A stretch of DNA of 64,000 bases from NCBI GenBank assembly GCA_963971225.1, contig OZ020270.1, positions 1,116,001 to 1,180,000 on the forward strand, in the 5' to 3' direction. This DNA is from Melieria omissa. Taxonomy: Eukaryota > Arthropoda > Insecta > Diptera > Ulidiidae. The first letter of the stretch is position 1; every line of letters starts with the position of its first letter. The notes below the pieces were generated by a model. The model was given only the letters and a program-made list of their open reading frames with translations, made no database searches and was not told where the DNA came from. This document shows, one piece after another, positions 50,048 through 59,764 of this stretch. A program made the translations under genes and the position numbers.

Positions 50048-51433
50048 GTGAGCAAAGAATCAAAAGTATTTTGTAAGCTTCTTCTAAGTTCCCGTCCTAA
50101 AGAATATACGGAAGATATAAAAGATTTGGCTCAAAATATTTATTATGTCTCGCAATCGACGTATCAATTTTTAAGAAATAAACTAAATCTAAATTTGCCA
50201 CATATCTCGACTGTTAATCGATGGGCCCCTGTAAAGTTCCTGCAGCCAGGTTTTAAGAACTCTGCTTTTGAGGTCATAAGAAAACGGTGCTTGGATTTGA
50301 CCCAGAGCGAAATGAACAACATGATTCTATTAATGGATGAAATGGCAATTAGAAAGGAATTACGATATAATCCTAAATTAGATTTGGTGGATGGGTATGA
50401 AGAAAATGGGGTTGAAAGGACAAGCCAAATAGGAAAAGAATTATGTGTTTTTATGGTCAAATCAATGTTTTCAAACTGGTCATTGGTACTAAATTACTTT
50501 GTTTCCAAAAACGGACTCTCTGCCAATATTTACAAAAATATAATTCTGGAAAATTAAAAAATTCTCAATAGTTTTGGCATCACAGTAAAAGTTATAACTT
50601 GTCACCAAGGGTCTTCCAATAGGAAGTGCTTTCCGGATATGGGTGTAACTTTGAAAAGGCCTTTTTTCATGTATAATGATGGAAAAGTGTTCTGCATATA
50701 TGATTTCCCGCACCTTGTTAAATCACTGAGAAATGGCTGGCTCAATTGCGACTTAGCTACACCAAATGGAATTGCTAGTTTTAGGATTGTTCAAGAACTT
50801 TTCGAAATGAAACTTAAGTCAACAACAAAAATGTGTCCTAAACTAACCAGCCAACACATTTTTCCAAATTCTTTCGAGAAAATGAAAGTAAAACTGGCAA
50901 CCCAAATTTTCAGCAGGACTGTTCAAGCTGCTATTAGGACAACTGCTGAAACTGAAGGTTTCAAAAGTTGCTCTAAAGAATTGGCTTTATCTACGGCCAG
51001 CTTCATAGAAAATATTGACAAAATATTTGATTGCCTAAACAGTGGATCGTTATATTCCAAAAATTTCTACAGATCTGCGATTCCACTCAACAGTTTATCA
51101 CATGAGTATATAAAGTTCTTCCTTAAATACGTGGATGATATCTCATTTGTTGACAAAAAGAAAAAAGTATTTTTTTTTGATGGGATGAAACTTACTCTAA
51201 AAGCTGTTTTGCTATTAGTAGACGAGCTGTTTGAAAAAAAATCCGACATTTTTTTTTTTATGACAAGGACATTAAACCAAGACAAACTTGAAAATATGTT
51301 TTTTATACTAAGACAAAAAGGTGGTAATAATATAAATCCATCAGTGGCTGATATTGACAATTTTGGACTTTATGATCTTAGTTCTTCTCAGGAAGCATTG
51401 TGCATGGGCCTCCGAAAAGAAAAATTTAACTAA
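50048..51433 (+). pseudogene. P-like transposase, catalytic and C-terminal regions
   Basis: ORF 50,048-50,554 has SKESKVFCKLLLSSRPKEYT, LKFLQPGFKNSAFEVI-type sequence and ILLMDEMAIRKELRYNP (first catalytic Asp). After a stop, VITCHQGSSNRKCF (~50,590-50,632) has His where copy 1 has Asp (CDQGS). ORF 50,639-51,433 contains IYDFPHLVKSLRNGWLNCDL, HIFPNSFEKMKVKLATQIFS, and TRTLNQDKLENMFFILRQKG with the candidate catalytic Glu. Length and order agree with P-superfamily transposases, which act by cut-and-paste using GTP as cofactor. The stop and the Asp-to-His change inactivate it. Confidence 0.87.
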
Positions 51434-51539
51434 ACCCCGAAAACTTAAAATCCTAAGAACGTAATATAATCTGGTTATTTTGACCAAACTTATTCCTTGA
51501 CTTATTCCCATAATTGGGGTTTTTTTATCGTAGTATTGT

Positions 51540-51912
51540 GAATTGCTGAGCTCGTTACAGAAATCACTCATGTCGACTTTCATTTCCTCCATCACCATGC
51601 ATGCGGCACATCGCTTTGTTGGCCAACAACAACAACCACATATATGGTGCGTTACTGTTTGGTACACCGGCATGCGATTAATACTTTTATCTGTTTGCTC
51701 TCCGAACATTTCATTTTGCGCTCTCACAGCTTCTCTTTTTACGCTCTCGCGCTCTGTGCGTTCTCATTCCCTTTACTGCTTTCCCCCGCATCAACAAACG
51801 GGTCCTACCGCTGGAACCCGCAAAGAAAATTTTCTTTACACCAGATGCGCATTCTGTATATTGTTTGTTCTGTGGTGCTATGCACCAACTTTATTTAAAA
51901 AAATGCGGGTTT
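51540..51912. repeat. LTR-like fragment beside solo LTR
   Basis: It carries ATGCGCATTCTGTATATTG, then GGTGCTATGCACCAAC and AAAAAAATGCGGGTTTAATT, shared with 10,343-10,385 and 28,970-29,000. Orientation relative to the solo LTR and exact ends are uncertain. Confidence 0.5.
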
Positions 51913-52357
51913 AATTAGGTGCTATGCACCAACTTTATTTTTAGAGTGCTGTGCACTGTTTGGTTTCTCGATTAGAACTAACTTCTTAAAAGCTAACAGA
52001 AAGTGACTGGAGTCGCTCCGTCCAGAAGTGCGCCGCAGCCGTTGGTGGCGAAGAGATGTGCAGCAGCCATGTAACTGGATACGCCTGTTATGTCACGTAG
52101 CGGATTGTTGCAACGCAGCAGTAGTGCAGCTGTGTAAACAGCTAAGGTCTAGCAGCGGGTCACATTGCGGCGTGGGTGGATGCTCAGCATTCCAGTTGCA
52201 GAGGATTGCTGCTGATGTTGGCGACTTTTGCGCAGTTGTGGACTGCGCTGGTCTAGCTGCCGATGTTGATGATTTTGCGCAGCTGTTGACCGGTGTCTGG
52301 TATCTGGCTTCTGACGTTGGCTACTTTGCACAGTTCTTGACTGTGCTGGTGTTAACT
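51913..52357 (-). repeat. Solo LTR of the gypsy-clade family
   Basis: 445 bp, AGTTAACACCAGCAC to GGTGCATAGCACCTAATT on the minus strand, with an AATAAAG near its end. Nearly identical to 29,003-29,434. No internal element sequence adjoins it, so it is a solo LTR left by LTR-LTR recombination. Confidence 0.75.
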
Positions 52358-52429
52358 TGTAATGAGCAGTTAGACAGCATTAACATTTGGTGCCGGGCCA
52401 CCGTTTAGATGTTCCGTTTCACTGGTAAA

Positions 52430-53180
52430 ATTTAATGGGCGTTGGACGAGGGGCGCTATAGCTATAGTGCTATAGCGCTCACAGACACACTCGGTATAAA
52501 CGTACGATTTAGTTGTGTTTTTCGATAGGGGGGATGGGGTGGGTTTTTGACAAGGGGGCGTGGCACCGCCCTTAAATTTTCAATATGGAATATTTTCGGA
52601 ATGAAAGATCGGGCAGCATTAAAATTTGGTGCGGAGTCACCGTTTAAATGTGCCGTTTCACTGATAAAACTTTGGGAGCGTTGGACAACAGGCGTGGCAT
52701 TTTTTAAGCAACTCAAATGTTTCGAATAACTGTGGAACTACAAATCACACATCAAAGATCACGATTTAGATGTGTCTTTCGACATGGGAATGAGGTGGGT
52801 ATTGGACGACGGGCATGGCACCGCCCATAGAACTCAAATTTTTAATGTGAAATAGCTTCGGAACAATAAGTTGGAAAGCTTTGAAGTTTTGTATACCATC
52901 ATCTCATAGATGTGTCATTCTACTGGCACAATTTTATGGGCGTTGAACAAGGGGCACAGCATATTTTGAGACTGAAATTTTCCCCGTAACTTTGGAACTG
53001 AAAGTCGCATATCAATGAAACCGGGTCACACCCTTCGACTAAAGGAATAGATTGGGCATTACATAAAAGAGGCGTGGCATCGCTCATAGAGTGTAGTATG
53101 AAAAAACTTGATTTATTTGGCCCATTGACTTCAAGCTTGAGTGCCAAGCCGCAGGGTCCTACTACATCAAAGCTACATAT
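52430..53180 (-). repeat. Inverted fragment of the ~265-bp array repeat family
   Basis: On the minus strand it shows the unit words GGCGGTGCCACGCCC, GTGCCACGCC and TTGTCCAACGC, and ends in GCGGCTTGGCACTCAAG, a degraded start of the family. Units are more diverged than at 8.0-9.0 kb. Confidence 0.75.
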
Positions 53181-53596
53181 AATGGACCTAGCCGGAGCGA
53201 GTATAAAAACGACGTATACATAAGATAATTTCTAGCACTCTTCATTCATTCGACAACTAATGGAGAATCGAGGTCATTATCTTCAATAAAAAATAGGTTT
53301 CCTGTAATAAATGGTATCAAAGCAAATTAATTTTAAAATACCACCAGCCCCTCAATACGACGTATCCCACCATTAATGCTGAGCATAAGTTCTATACTTC
53401 TAGTCATCTTCCGATACTAATGTTCTGAATACCAATTTTTGTGACGCTCAGATTAACATATTAATTTCCCATGTTCAAACAACGGACTGTATGTTAGATG
53501 GAATTATTTCTTCCGGTACTATATCTAAAAATATGTAATATGTAGATGTTGGATGTATCTATTCTGACTGTTTTTTGTGATTGTTCAAATCTTACT
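53181..53596. other. Unassigned stretch
   Basis: AT-rich; no gene, repeat end or RNA recognised. Confidence 0.4.
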
Positions 53597-53600
53597 TTAA

Positions 53601-54096
53601 CCCATTAAGCCCTGAGCGTTGCGTTTGCGCAACGTTTGGGAATTTCGCTACATTAAGTAATTCATAAACATATAAGACTTGAAAATGGGTAGAATTGGAT
53701 TCGAATTGATCGTTTTAGATTCTGCCATACTCAAATTTCAAAATTTTTTCAATATTCATATCTTTTTTTCGATCCAAAGTCAAAGGTTTTTTTTGGGTAA
53801 TTTTTGAAATTCAATTAAAAATACTTATTCCTCAAACCTATCAAAATCCCTTTGTGGGCTGCATTTTGTAATGCTAAACTATTTAAAAATAAGTTTAAAC
53901 AAATTTTTTTTTTTCTAATTTTATGTTTTGTATGTGACTAAGGCCCAAATTGCGTTTGCGCAACGTACCCTCCTGGTTCAGGGGGTGGGGGTATGAATTA
54001 TTTGCTTCATTTTTTTTCTTGATTAGGTCAATTACTAAGATTGTGTAAAATTTTATGGAAATCGCACAAGCCCTTCTGGGGTCAGGTTTTAATGGG
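53601..54096. mobile_element. piggyBac-type MITE (TTAA), GCGTTTGCGCAACG palindrome
   Basis: 496 bp between TTAA duplications (53,597-53,600; 54,097-54,100). Ends CCCATTAAGCCCTGA and CCCATTAAAACCTGA (read inward). The word TTGCGTTTGCGCAACGT occurs ~20 bp inside the left end and again near 53,950 in the same orientation; GTTGCG...CGCAAC makes it self-complementary. No transposase. Confidence 0.85.
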
Positions 54097-54262
54097 TTAA
54101 ACAAAATAAAGAATAATGTGTGTTATTTGGGTACAAGGAATGAATACGCTATCTTTTCATTAGTCCTCTGGATATATATTGTGCAATATGAATGGGTAGA
54201 GGTGAAAAACTCTTCTGAGTGAGCTCGTCAAGTACGGTCGTGTTTCGCTTTCGCTGATCATA

Positions 54263-55493
54263 ATGGTCAATTGTGCAAAGTGCAAGCTGCACTGCTCTAG
54301 TACGGACTCGGTACCGTGTGGCACCTGTTTGTCTAAGTGACATTTCAAATGTGCCAAGATCAGCGATTTAGCCGAGTTATTAAAAACTAAGCGCAATTTA
54401 ATTTTCGGATGTGATTCCTGCATCTCCGCTCCTCGCCCAACTTGCCTGTCCATTGTGCCGTTACTGTTGGACAAGTTGAGTGAGCTACGAGGCCTCTGCG
54501 ATTCTCTCATAAAGGTGCACTCTGAGCACTTGAGTGTGGACAAACCGACATCGGGCTCATCGATGACCTCAAAGGCCGACCCTCGCGCCCGTGCTAAAGC
54601 GGCTGACTCGCGTACGATCATGCCTAAGGTGCTTTCTTGCTCACCGCTGCCAACAAAAACCGCAAACAAATCGTTGCGCTCTCAATCGCCGTCTATCGTT
54701 GTTCCTGCTGTTGCTTTACATGCTGCTTCGTCCCTCCGCTCACAGAGTTCTGCTCAGACTCCGGCTGCTAATGCTGTTGTTGCTGCGATCACGCAGCTTC
54801 TCCGTCTGCCCACGCACCGCTTGCTCTTTGTACAAATTCTTCGCCTGCTGCTATACTCGTATCTGCGCCGCCTGATGCTGAGGAGTGCATGCCGCCAGCT
54901 GCTGCTGAGGCGTCGCTGTCTGCTACGTCTTCTACTAGTGCGCTGCCTACTATGGGTTGCTCTGCGCAGGCCGCTGCTTTTGTTTGTGCACCGTCTGCCG
55001 TCTGTGTGACTGCGCGACACACGGATGTTGATGACCTACGCTGCTCGAAACCGTCGTGCTCTTCGTTTGCTGCACTGCCTGCTGCTAATGCTCTTCGCCC
55101 GCTGCTGGACCTCCCGCCAGTGAGTGGTTTACTGTCGGTGTCAACAAACGCTCAAAGTCGAAAGTTGTGGTTATCGGTTCGAAGGCGAACTCGGGCCTAG
55201 ATGTCGCTGTGAGTAAAAAATGGTTGCATCTGTCATCCTTCCGGCCTGTGGTATCAGAGGAGGACCTTCTGAACTATATCGCTAACAGTGCTGGCATCGA
55301 TAAGCAGCATATTGTGTGATTTAAGCTTATAAAGAAAGGAGCTTCGACTGATACACTCAAACGTGTTAATTTTAAAGTTGGTGTCTCGGTTTCTGTTTAT
55401 GAGAAGCTTCTCACTCCTTCCGTCTGGCCAACTGAAGTCAAAATACGGACATTTCGTTTTTTTCAAAATCCAGCCCAGCAACCAACGGGCGCA
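54263..55493 (+). pseudogene. LINE 2 ORF1, PHD-like zinc finger protein
   Basis: The start at 54,263 gives MVNCAKCKLHC. The finger continues CGTC, a TGA, then HFKCAK and FGCDSC. A Ser/Thr/Ala-rich middle is in frame to ~54,780, then shifted. The conserved end is KKWLHLSSFRPVVSEEDLLN, a second TGA at ~55,318, then LIKKGASTDTLKRVNFKVGV and LTPSVWPTEVKIRTFRFFQ. It aligns with the ORF1 at 32,305 in order and spacing. Two stops and at least two frame changes make it inactive. Confidence 0.8.
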
Positions 55494-55538
55494 TAACCAC
55501 CGCCCGGGCTATCACTGCTAATAACAAGTGCCTTAAAA

Positions 55539-55924
55539 TATATTTTCAAAATGTTTCTGGACTTCGTACTAAATCGTTTAATTTCCGTGCTGCTTGTTCG
55601 CATTTGGAATATGATGCTTTTGTTTTGATTGAGACTTGGCTGAATCCAGACTTTTTCAGTGAAGAATTTTTTGACCCGAATCTGTATACTGTCTTTCGCA
55701 AAGACAGAGACGCTGCTAAAAGTGGCTGTGTGAGAGGAGGCGGTGTACTAATTGCAGTTCGGCGTTCTCTCCGCGCGTCAGTATTTGCACTTCAAAATGA
55801 CGACTCGCTTCTCGACCAACTATGCTTAAAGGTTTCGGGCTCTTCTGGCTCTTTGCTTTTGTGCGTCTCCTACAAAAGCGCTTAATAGCAATGATTCTCT
55901 GTACAAGGCTCATGTTGACAATAT
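55539..55924 (+). pseudogene. LINE 2 ORF2, N-terminal endonuclease fragment
   Basis: IYFQNVSGLRTKSFNFRAAC, FVLIETWLNPDFFSEEF, VFRKDRDAAKSG and GGGVLIAVRRS match the AP-type endonuclease of the other LINE. A frameshift near 55,880 precedes the Ty3 insertion at 55,925. Confidence 0.85.
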
Positions 55925-56380
55925 TGTAACGATAAGGCAGTCTGTCCCTGTACAAAGCAGCCGGTCGCTGTGTAAGGCGCCCTGTCGCTACGCGCCGTGC
56001 TATGAATGCTTTTACGGGCACACTTTTAGGCACGCACTTTAAAGTACAGCGACTTGCTATAATTCGATCTGGCAATGATGGCCCGCGATAATAATGGAAA
56101 CTTCTACTCCAATTAGAATGTGCGGGAACGATCTATAAAAGGCAGCCGGGTATGACGCAGCGAGTCAGTCTTGGTTTAGACAAGTGAAGGTGCCACACGG
56201 AGTAATTAAGTGTAAAGACAGTAAAGTGTGAAATTTGAGAAATAAAGTGATTGTTGGTTTTTTATTGACTGCGTTTGAGAAATTGAGTGTGTTTTTAGTT
56301 TAAATTGCACAATCCAGAGATACTGGTACGTATTCTATTCTAGTGGGCTGGGACGCCCACTAGAACTAGTATTCGTAACA
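55925..56380 (+). repeat. 5' LTR of Ty3 copy B
   Basis: 456 bp, TGTAACGATAAGGCAG to AGTATTCGTAACA. Near its 3' end a perfect 9-bp stem with a 6-nt loop (CTAGTGGGC-TGGGAC-GCCCACTAG, 56,340-56,363) is present; copy A has only one arm. A TATAAAAGGCAGCC promoter-like word is at ~56,135. Confidence 0.92.
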
Positions 56381-56382
56381 TT

Positions 56383-56400
56383 TGGTGTCAGAACTGGGAT
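56383..56400 (+). promoter_or_regulatory. Primer binding site, tRNA-Leu type
   Basis: TGGTGTCAGAACTGGGAT, two bases after the LTR. One base differs from copy A (AACTGG for AAGTGG). Confidence 0.8.
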
Positions 56401-56457
56401 TGTGCTATTGAATAAATAAAGAAAAAAATTAATTAAATAAAATTATAAAACGCAGAC

Positions 56458-57883
56458 ATGGTTAAACTCGAGCAACTGAAGGTGGACCAGCTAAAGAAGG
56501 AGCTGGCTGCCTGGAGTTTGCCGACTGCTGGCGGAAAGGTGGAGTTGCAGCTGCGCTTGCGTGAGGCATGTGAGGAACGAGGTGTCGATTGGACTGTGCA
56601 CGAGTTCGGAACGCAGGAGCTAGAGGCGTCGGCCAAGGTGGAGGAATCGCCTGCTGCTGCTGCGTCGCTGCAAAGCACGGCTGCAGCGGCTGCGCCACTA
56701 CAAGCATTGGACATGAGCCAGCTAATGGTTGCAATGAAAGGCATGTTTGAGACTTCCAACCGTGAAATGTCAGCGAAACTAGAAACTACTAATCAGGAAA
56801 TTTCGGCAAAAGTCGAAACTGCAAATCGAGAGATGGCAGCGAAACTGGAAACTACGAATCAGGAAATTTCGGCCAAAGTCGAAACTGCGAAGCGAGAAAT
56901 GGCGGGAAATTCTGCGCGCATAGAGCAGAAGGTGGAGGAAATTTCCGAAAGTTGAGCATCTGGATGATTCCCTTAACAAACGTGTTGACGATCTTGATGA
57001 TTCTCTGAACAAACGAGTTGATAGTCTGGAAGACTCGATGAACAGGAAAATGGACGAGCGGCTTAGGGAGGTACAGCCGCGAGAATGGTTGCCGCCGGGT
57101 CCGGAAAGTGTTGCCACCCGAGCAGAAGTGCCTACTTATGATGGGACTACGCCGTTCGATACCTTCAAGCTACAATTCGACCTGGCTGCTCTGGAAAATC
57201 AGTGAACCGATGTAAGAAAAGGTCGGAGATTGGCGCTGGCTCTTAAAGGTGCTGCGGCTGAGGTAATAAAATCAGTTCCAAAATGTTTAAGAAGTGAGTA
57301 CGAGACCATCATAAGGGCGCTGGCAGCCAAATTCAGTGATGAGCACAAGAAAACTCTGTATTACTGTCAGCTTAAGACCCGCTGGCAAAGAGCCAACGAG
57401 GCGCTGCAGACATATGCAGCAGACATTGAGCGGCTCGTACAGTTGTGCTACCCGTCCTTCGGCGCTGATGATCTCGAGAGGATAAAGATTGAGGCGTTTA
57501 TTGAAGGTCTTCATGATCCGGAGACACGTCGCAGTGCGTTGATGATGGGCAAGCCGACATTAAGGGAGACGGTGACCAGCGCGATGACATATGAGGCAAC
57601 TTGGATTGGGGGCACTCGGTATGCACCTGCAAGGATACGCCAAATTCAGCCGGACAGCGACATTACGATCCAGGCCATAAGCTCTGAGACACCGGGCAGG
57701 CCACGGGTGGTCTCCACTAAAGTTGTTTGCTGGGTATGTGGCAAGCAGGGTCACATATCACGAGACTGCCGCCAACGAAAGAGGCGTTCCCGTTCTCGAT
57801 CGCAATCGCCTGAAGCGAGGAATGCTGACAATCGAGGCTCAGCCAACAAGCGAAGGGCTGAAGACGAGGAGCCGTTAAACTAA
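56458..57883 (+). pseudogene. gag: Gag, SAP domain + coiled coil + zinc knuckle (frameshift and nonsense)
   Basis: The start at 56,458 gives the SAP-like motif (LKVDQLKKELAAWSLPT). The coiled coil has duplicated KLETTNQEISAKVETA segments. A frameshift at ~56,950 moves the 14-residue repeats (DSLNKRVDDLD; DSLNKRVDSLE) into another frame. A TGA at 57,203-57,205 replaces the Trp of ALENQW. From 57,230 the frame is open to 57,883 and contains ALKGAAAEVIKSVPKCLRS and an intact CCHC knuckle (CWVCGKQGHISRDC). Copy A lacks the second Cys of that knuckle but otherwise matches closely. Confidence 0.9.
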
Positions 57884-57899
57884 AAGGGTCAGCCCAAAG

Positions 57900-58580
57900 G
57901 AGCGTGAGCTGATCCCCACAGCCTGCTGCCCCACCGTCCTTGTCTCGCAGTTGAAACGACAACCCGGCAGCTTGACGATTGAAGGAAAGATATATGGAAA
58001 GTTGTTCGTGTTGACACGTGATACTGTCGCGTCATATTCGATCATAAGAAGGAAGCTTCTGAGGAATTGGGAACCATTGCATGGCATACAGCTGAGGACT
58101 GTGACTGGCGAGCTTGCGCCGGTAAGAGGAGAAGTTACAAAAACGATTGCTATCAGCACCAGCAGCCTGGAACATGAGTTCATCGTCGCAGATATAATGG
58201 ACGACGTGATTATCGGCGTGGATTTCATGATAAGGCACGGCTTTACGCTGGACCTGAAAGAAAACGTGCTGAGGTATGCCAACGTTGAATTACCGCTGCA
58301 CACCGGCTATGAGCGCAGAAAGAAAGGTTGTCTCGTGTCAACATCAGAGGATACCGGCGAATTCCAAGGCGATTGTGTGGGCAAAGGTGGACGAGGACGA
58401 TGGGACAAGTCGGCTGTGGGTTGTAGAAGCACCGAAACAAGGACACGACAATATCATCATCGGACGTACATTAGTGTAACCCAAAAATGGCAAAATACCA
58501 GTCAGAATACTGAACCCCCTGAATGCACCCAGATATGTCGGGAAAGATGAGGTAATTGGCGAGTGTAGGGAAGCCGTAGC
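57900..58580 (+). pseudogene. pol: Protease and linker of pol (catalytic Gly lost)
   Basis: The open segment 57,951-58,300 reads KRQPGSLTIEGKIYGKLFVL, then TRDTVASYSII. The protease active-site triad DTG is DTV here. GVDFMIRHGFTLDLKENVLR follows. A frameshift at ~58,320 changes the frame, and the linker resumes in the 58,276-58,479 frame (SCQHQRIPANSKAIVWAKV), with a stop near 58,479 (TLV then a stop). Confidence 0.85.
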
Positions 58581-58581
58581 A

Positions 58582-59216
58582 GTGGTCAATTGCGGGGGTA
58601 GCCCAACCGGGGGAAATAAGAAGAGTGGTGTTAGCATGGACATCATACCGCAGGAGAACCAGTGGGGAAGCGAGTTGACGGCCAAGCAGAAACAGAAGGC
58701 ACGGTCACTCCTGCAGCACTATGGGTCAATATTTACGGCAGAAGCAGGCGGAAGAACAGCCATAGTGAACCACAACATCGACACCGCAAGTGCAAAACCG
58801 ATCCGCCAACCGCCAAGACGAGTTCCTCTGGCCAAGAGGGGGGAGGTAACAAATTTGATCGAAAACATGCGGAAAGAAAAAGTGATAGAGCCTTCTTCGG
58901 GCCCCTGGTGCTCGCCGGTCGTGCTAGTCAAGAAAAAAGATGGCAGTACCCGGGTTTGTATGGACTATCGGAAGCTCAATGATGTGACCAAGAAGGACAG
59001 TTATCCACTACCTCGGATCGATGACACCCTGGACACACTGTCAGGCACGCAGTGGTTCTCCACGCTCGACTTACGCAGCGGCTATTGGCAGGTAGAGCTT
59101 GCAGACAAGGACAAGGAGAAAACGGCTTTCAGTGTTGGCGATGGTTTGTGGCAGTTCACCGTCATGCCGTTTGGACTCTGCAACGCACCAGCAACATTCG
59201 AGCGGCTAATGGAACG
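58582..59216 (+). pseudogene. pol: Reverse transcriptase of Ty3 copy B, N-terminal half
   Basis: MDIIPQENQWGSELTAKQKQ leads into RT: PRRVPLAKRGEVTNLIENM, VCMDYRKLNDVTKKDSYPLP (Asp block), STLDLRSGYWQVELADKDKE and VMPFGLCNAPATFERLMER. At LMER the frame enters the insertion. The catalytic YLDD motif is on the far side at ~62,490. Confidence 0.9.
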
Positions 59217-59279
59217 CGAGGGTTACGTTGCCGTTGCCGCAAACGTCAACGCCACTAGACTACCCCAAGGGCTTAGCAT

Positions 59280-59392
59280 TAGATTAATAATTTAATTGAA
59301 TTAATTAATAATTAATAATTTAATTCTAATATTAATTAATTATTATTCTAATTAATTAATATTAATTTAATTAATAATTAACTCGCTACAAA
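59280..59392. repeat. TTAATTAA-rich island
   Basis: About 110 bp of nearly pure A+T built of TAATTAAT words; many short palindromes. Confidence 0.95.
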
Positions 59393-59416
59393 GCAAGCCG
59401 ACCAATAAAATAAACA

Positions 59417-59665
59417 CTTGACCGATGTCAATCAACCCGGAATCACTTTCGATCGTAAATTCGGTCAAGCGATCGTTTTTCACTCGACCGATGTCAATCA
59501 ACCCGGAATTACTTTTGAGTTTTTCCGTTGCAACCATAAATTCGGTCAAACGATCACTTTTCATAAACACACTTAAGTGCTGTTACAGCGAAGAACGAAT
59601 TGCGCCAATGTTGTGCAAAGCGGCCAATCGAAGCGATCAGGTTTCAATGTCGTAAATTCGTTCAA
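59417..59665 (+). repeat. Tandem repeat, ~67-98 bp units
   Basis: GACCGATGTCAATCAACCCGG occurs near 59,419 and 59,486. TAAATTCGGTCAARCGATC follows each (59,456; 59,539), and a degraded third (CGTAAATTCGTTCAATCGC) is near 59,651. The second unit has a ~30-bp extra segment. Confidence 0.85.
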
Positions 59666-59764
59666 TCGCTGTCACAACAAAAAACCAATTACCCAAACGT
59701 TTTCACTTTCTCTCTCCTCCATTTCCTTCGCCTCCTTGATGGTCATGTTGATAAATATATAAGA

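Larger units (their letters stand above)
49105..51480 (+). mobile_element. P-superfamily (THAP) transposon copy 2
   Basis: It starts near GCCACTAGTGTCCGGCCA and carries three GACGTGGTTGATCC-type boxes, a THAP-domain ORF and two long transposase segments. It is the same family as copy 1 but not nested with other elements, and clearly better preserved. The 3' end is truncated: coding similarity stops after VADIDNF. Outer inverted repeats were not found. Confidence 0.87.
54200..55924 (+). mobile_element. CR1-like LINE 2, cut by Ty3 copy B
   Basis: ORF1 with a PHD-like finger and the start of an ORF2 endonuclease, homologous to but clearly diverged from the LINE at 32.2-36.4 kb. Ty3 copy B begins at 55,925 inside the endonuclease domain (after AHVDNI). 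The remainder of the LINE should lie beyond the Ty3 3' LTR, outside the window. Confidence 0.87.

Noticed and set aside
54160..55022. Minus-strand ORFs of 77-169 codons opposite LINE 2 ORF1
   Set aside because: Ser/Arg/Ala-rich antisense of a low-complexity ORF1 region; the plus strand has the zinc-finger homology.
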